Shown here one piece after another: positions 59,997 to 64,000 of a stretch of 64,000 nt of DNA. Below the pieces are notes generated by a model. The model was not told the DNA's origin and made no database searches. It was given only the letters and a program-made list of their open reading frames with translations. The stretch comes from Solidesulfovibrio magneticus RS-1. GTDB lineage: Bacteria; Desulfobacterota; Desulfovibrionia; Desulfovibrionales; Desulfovibrionaceae. Numbering within the stretch: position 1 is the first letter of the stretch; every line of letters starts with the position of its first letter. The position numbers and the translations under genes were made by a program. The stretch spans positions 3,191,501 through 3,255,500 of the forward strand of contig NC_012796.1 of NCBI RefSeq assembly GCF_000010665.1, read 5' to 3'.

Positions 59997-61523
59997 ATGG
60001 AGGCCGTTTTTTTTCGTGTCCTGGTCCGCGAGCTGGCCGCGGCCCTGCCGGGCGCTCGGGTGGAGAAGATTTTCCTGCCCGTCCCCAACGTCTTCACCCT
60101 GTCGCTTTATCTGCCGGTCAGCCGTGTCGTCCCCGGCTGTCCCGGCAAGAAAACCGTCCATCTCCACGCCCGCTACGGCACGGGGCGTTTTTTCCTGTTC
60201 CTCTCCGGCTCCAAAACCGCCCAGCCCGACCGCGCCCCGGGGCAAGCCATGCGGCTGCGCAAGCACCTGCGCGGCCGGCGGGTGCAGCGCCTGGTTCCCG
60301 ACTGGCCAAACCGCCGCCTGACCCTGGTGTTCACCGGCGACGGCCCGGCCCTGGTCCTTGATCCCCGCTCCTTCCCGGTCCTGGCCGAGGCGCCGGCCCC
60401 GGACGCGACGCCGGCCGAACCGGGCTGGCCGGCCATCGAAACCGTCACCAGCGATCCCGACATCTGGCAGGCCCATCCCCAGCTCTCGCCCGGCCTGCGC
60501 CGCCGCCTGGCCGCCCTGCCCCGGGACGGCCGCCAGACGGTCTACGACCGGTTGCAGGCGGACACGGCCGAAGGCTTTTTCCTGGAGCGCAAAGGGGGCG
60601 AGCCCCTGGCGCTTTGGCCCGTGGTCTGGCCCGGCAAACCCCAGGCCGGGGTCGAAACCATTGCCTTTCCCACGGCCCTGGAAGCGGCCGCCGCCTTCGG
60701 CCTGCCCCTGGCCTTCGGCGAGGTCTCGGGCCGTCGCGAGGCTCCCGAGGCCGACGCCGTCGCCGCCCGGGTCCGTCGCCGCCAGCGCGCCCTGGCCAAA
60801 CTGGAGGCCGACGAAGCCCGGATGCGGGCCTTTATCATGCGCAAAGCCGAGGCTGACCGCATCGCGGCGCACCTCCATCTGCTGGACAAGACGGCCAAGA
60901 TTCCTGAACTTTTTTTCACCAATGACGACGGCACGGAAACGGCCCTGACCCTCGACCCGGCCCTGACGATCCTTGGCAACATGCAAAAGCTCTATCATTT
61001 GGCGGCAAAAGGCCAACGGGGCCTGGTCGCCATCGCCGCCCGCCGCCAGGACTTGCAAGGCGATAAAAAAGACTTAAAAGGTCGGGAACACGTCCCGGCG
61101 TCCCAAAGCGCCGTCGGGGCGTCTGGCAGCCTCAAGGGCGTGGCCGCCCATGTCTACCGCACTTCAGACGGCTTTTTGGCCCTACGGGGCAAAAACGCCA
61201 AGGCCAACGACCAGCTCCTTAGACTCGCCAATGCCTATGACCTGTGGTTCCACGTGGCCAACGGCCCGGGAACCCATGTGATTTTGCGACGCGACCACCC
61301 CGGACGCGACGTGCCGCGACGCAGCCTCGAAGAGGCCGCCGGACTGGCCGCCCTGGCCAGCTATGCGGCCGGGGCCGGCACGGCCGACGTCTGGCTGGCC
61401 CGGGTCGGCGACGTGCGCCGGGTCAAGGGCGGCGCGCCGGGCCAGGTGACGGTGACGCGGATGTTGGAGACGCTACGGACGGCCGTGGACCCGGCCCTGG
61501 AAAGTTTGCGGGAAAAGGCGTGA
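59997..61523 (+). CDS. NFACT family protein (RqcH/Rqc2-like)
   Basis: 508 residues. The NFACT-N-type start MEAVFFRVLVRELAAALPGARVEKIFLP and DLWFHVANGPGTHVILR of the C-terminal NFACT-R (DUF814) domain are clear. Helical arms lie between (AALEKLEADEARMRAFIMRKAEADRIAAHL). Bacterial RqcH binds stalled 50S-peptidyl-tRNA complexes and adds Ala tails; fibronectin-binding was the older annotation. Slightly shorter than typical RqcH (~560-570). Start ATG 59997 follows GGAGGAG. About 100 bp before phoH. Confidence 0.87.
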   Translation: MEAVFFRVLVRELAAALPGARVEKIFLPVPNVFTLSLYLPVSRVVPGCPGKKTVHLHARYGTGRFFLFLSGSKTAQPDRAPGQAMRLRKHLRGRRVQRLVPDWPNRRLTLVFTGDGPALVLDPRSFPVLAEAPAPDATPAEPGWPAIETVTSDPDIWQAHPQLSPGLRRRLAALPRDGRQTVYDRLQADTAEGFFLERKGGEPLALWPVVWPGKPQAGVETIAFPTALEAAAAFGLPLAFGEVSGRREAPEADAVAARVRRRQRALAKLEADEARMRAFIMRKAEADRIAAHLHLLDKTAKIPELFFTNDDGTETALTLDPALTILGNMQKLYHLAAKGQRGLVAIAARRQDLQGDKKDLKGREHVPASQSAVGASGSLKGVAAHVYRTSDGFLALRGKNAKANDQLLRLANAYDLWFHVANGPGTHVILRRDHPGRDVPRRSLEEAAGLAALASYAAGAGTADVWLARVGDVRRVKGGAPGQVTVTRMLETLRTAVDPALESLREKA

Positions 61524-61619
61524 ACATGCGGTTTTGCTTGTCCTTGTCGGCGCGTTGTATTAATTGCCTGACCGGAGTGCGCGCGCGGGTTCCCGACCGT
61601 AACCAGGCTTCGTGACGTT

Positions 61620-62568
<949 letters not shown>

Positions 62569-62594
<26 letters not shown>

Positions 62595-64000
62595 GCGGGC
62601 CATCAAGGCCCCTTCGGCCCAATCCCCGGTACAGCAGGCAGGCGGCTTCACGTTGCCCGAATGGGCACCGGGCTTCCTGTTTTTCCTGGCTGTGGTCTTC
62701 ACCTTGTGCTTCGTGGCCCGCCTGGGCCTGGACACTTCGGTGCGTCTTTTTACCGCCGGCGAAATCGCCACCCAGGACGTGGCCGCCGACCAAAGCCTGC
62801 AAATCGAGGACGTCGAGGCCACCACCCGCCGCCGCGACCAGGTTGCCGAGGCCCAGCCCCCGGTCTTCGACGTCAGCCCCCTGCCCTTCGAGGCCCTGGC
62901 CAAAAGCGTCGAGGACATCATCGGCGCGGCCCGGGCCGCCACGGCCGAGGATCTGGAAAAGCTGCGCTGGCAGGTGGCCGAGAACCTCAACACCGACATC
63001 GGCCCGGACATCATTGAGGTCTGGCGGCAGGACGACTTCAAAGCGCTCATGCAAAAAGACGTGCTGCCCTGGCTCAAGCAGAACTACGAGCCCGGCGTGG
63101 TCAGCTCGGTCTCGGTTTTCACGCCCTATAAAAACGGCATCCTCCTGCGCGAACTGCCCTCCAAGATGGAGACCCTTCGCGTCGAGACCCGCGACATCAA
63201 GGACATCAAGCAGATAAAAGACGACCTGGAGCACATGCTCAAGGTCTCCCTCAACAAGCCCTTTCGCCAGCGCAAGGCCGTCTATTCCCTGGTCTATCCG
63301 CTCATCGCCCCCAGCATGACCCTCAACCAGGAAACGACGCAAGCCCGCAAGGCCGAGATCGCCCGGGCCGTGGAGCCGCTGTACTACATCATCAAAAAGG
63401 GCGAGATCATCGTGCGCCAGGGCGAGCGCGTGGGACCCATCCAGCAGCTCAAGCTCCAGTCCCTCTACTCCCACCGCAAAGGCCCCTACAACCTGCTGCG
63501 GGCCACGGGACTTTTCGGCATGTGCCTGATGTTTCTGGCCGTACTCTACGTCTCCCTGGAGCGGGCCGGGATCAAACGCGTGCGCAGCACCGACTGGGTG
63601 TTTCTGGGCGTGGTGCTGCTCATCTTCGGCATGTTGGCCAAGGTGGGCGACATGGTTACCCTGCCGGGTGGTGGCGGGTTGCCGGAGGCGACACGCTCAA
63701 TCTACTTCGCCTACAGCCTGCCCATCGCCGGCGCGGCCGGTATTTTAGCGCTGTTTTTCCCCAAACGCCTGTGCATCTTCACCAGCCTCATCCTGTCGTT
63801 TCTGGCCGCCAACATGGTCTACGGCGGCATCGGCGCCTTTTGCTACTACTTTGTCGGCTCCATGATCTACGTCTACCTCATCAAACGCTCCGAGACCCGC
63901 TCCCAGCTGCTCAAGTCCGTCTTTCCGCTCTTGGCCGCCCTGTGCGTCATGTGGTGCTCGGTCAACCTTATGGACTTAAATGACCCGTCGGTAGCCGGCG
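62569..64000 (+). CDS. 7TM-HD receptor family protein, PgpH-like (3' end outside window)
   Basis: 477 codons visible, continuing past the right edge. An N-terminal membrane helix (WAPGFLFFLAVVFTLCFVARLGL) is followed by a large extracytoplasmic domain (VRLFTAGEIATQDVAADQSLQIEDVEATTRRRDQVAEAQPP is the typical 7TMR-HDED opening). A multi-helix membrane block (from ~330: LFGMCLMFLAVLYVSLERAG, WVFLGVVLLIFGMLAK, YSLPIAGAAGILALFFP and onward) comes next. The cytosolic HD phosphodiesterase that hydrolyses cyclic di-AMP should lie beyond the window. It starts within phoH (26-bp overlap), as is usual for the pair. Confidence 0.93.

Overview
This 64 kb window is GC-rich (roughly two-thirds G+C by eye) and densely coded. 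It most resembles a chromosome of a Desulfovibrionaceae-type sulfate reducer (Desulfovibrio/Solidesulfovibrio group). The evidence is a homotrimeric-porin-type outer membrane protein, the many sensory kinases and diguanylate cyclases, the NFACT - phoH - PgpH-type neighbourhood, and the overall gene styles. The genus is an inference. No phage, insertion sequence, rRNA or CRISPR array was seen.

Left part (1-24.2 kb, nearly all + strand): a heavy-metal P-type ATPase with an atypical metal-site motif, flanked by a small helical protein and an HMA-like protein; an HD-GYP phosphohydrolase; an outer membrane porin followed by two strong hairpins; then a type II secretion system. The secretion genes are split. 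gspD-gspE lie at 5.5-9.4 kb and gspC-F-G-H-I-J-K-L-M at 17.2-24.2 kb. Between them sits a drug-efflux module: a TetR regulator, a secreted SGNH/SASA-type esterase, an RND adaptor and pump, a MarR regulator and a TPR lipoprotein. A palindromic site occurs once before tetR and once before the esterase, and is a good candidate TetR operator.

Middle part (24.2-40 kb): a secreted TPR protein with Ser/Thr tracts; an eboD/eboE pair; TrmL and a hotdog thioesterase; tRNA-Val(CAC) with its own promoter and terminator; rfbB-rfbD (dTDP-sugar synthesis); two large histidine kinases; an AT-rich, probably imported methyltransferase with a zinc ribbon; a family 2 glycosyltransferase; and an acetate-transporter-family protein.

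Right-centre (40-53.4 kb, mostly - strand): an unusual five-gene signalling operon. It encodes a membrane kinase with two periplasmic solute-binding domains plus PAS, HPt and a CheA-like ATPase, then a CheX-like phosphatase, a CheY-like receiver, a PAS histidine kinase and a PAS-GGDEF protein; the last two share a cysteine-cluster PAS domain. Next comes the complete four-gene Anbu (ancestral proteasome) cluster: circularly permuted ATP-grasp, alpha-E protein, Anbu peptidase and transglutaminase-like protease. A divergent unknown gene and a GAF/PAS kinase follow.

Right end (53.4-64 kb): a Zn/Cd-type P-type ATPase with a MarR regulator; GAPDH downstream of a GAF protein; a diguanylate cyclase; a DksA-like protein; an NFACT/RqcH-like protein; PhoH; and the start of a 7TM-HD (PgpH-like) phosphodiesterase that runs off the window.

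Two dispersed repeat families are visible: a 39-bp GC-rich palindromic element in three copies, and a ~60-bp AT-rich hairpin element in two copies downstream of minus-strand genes.
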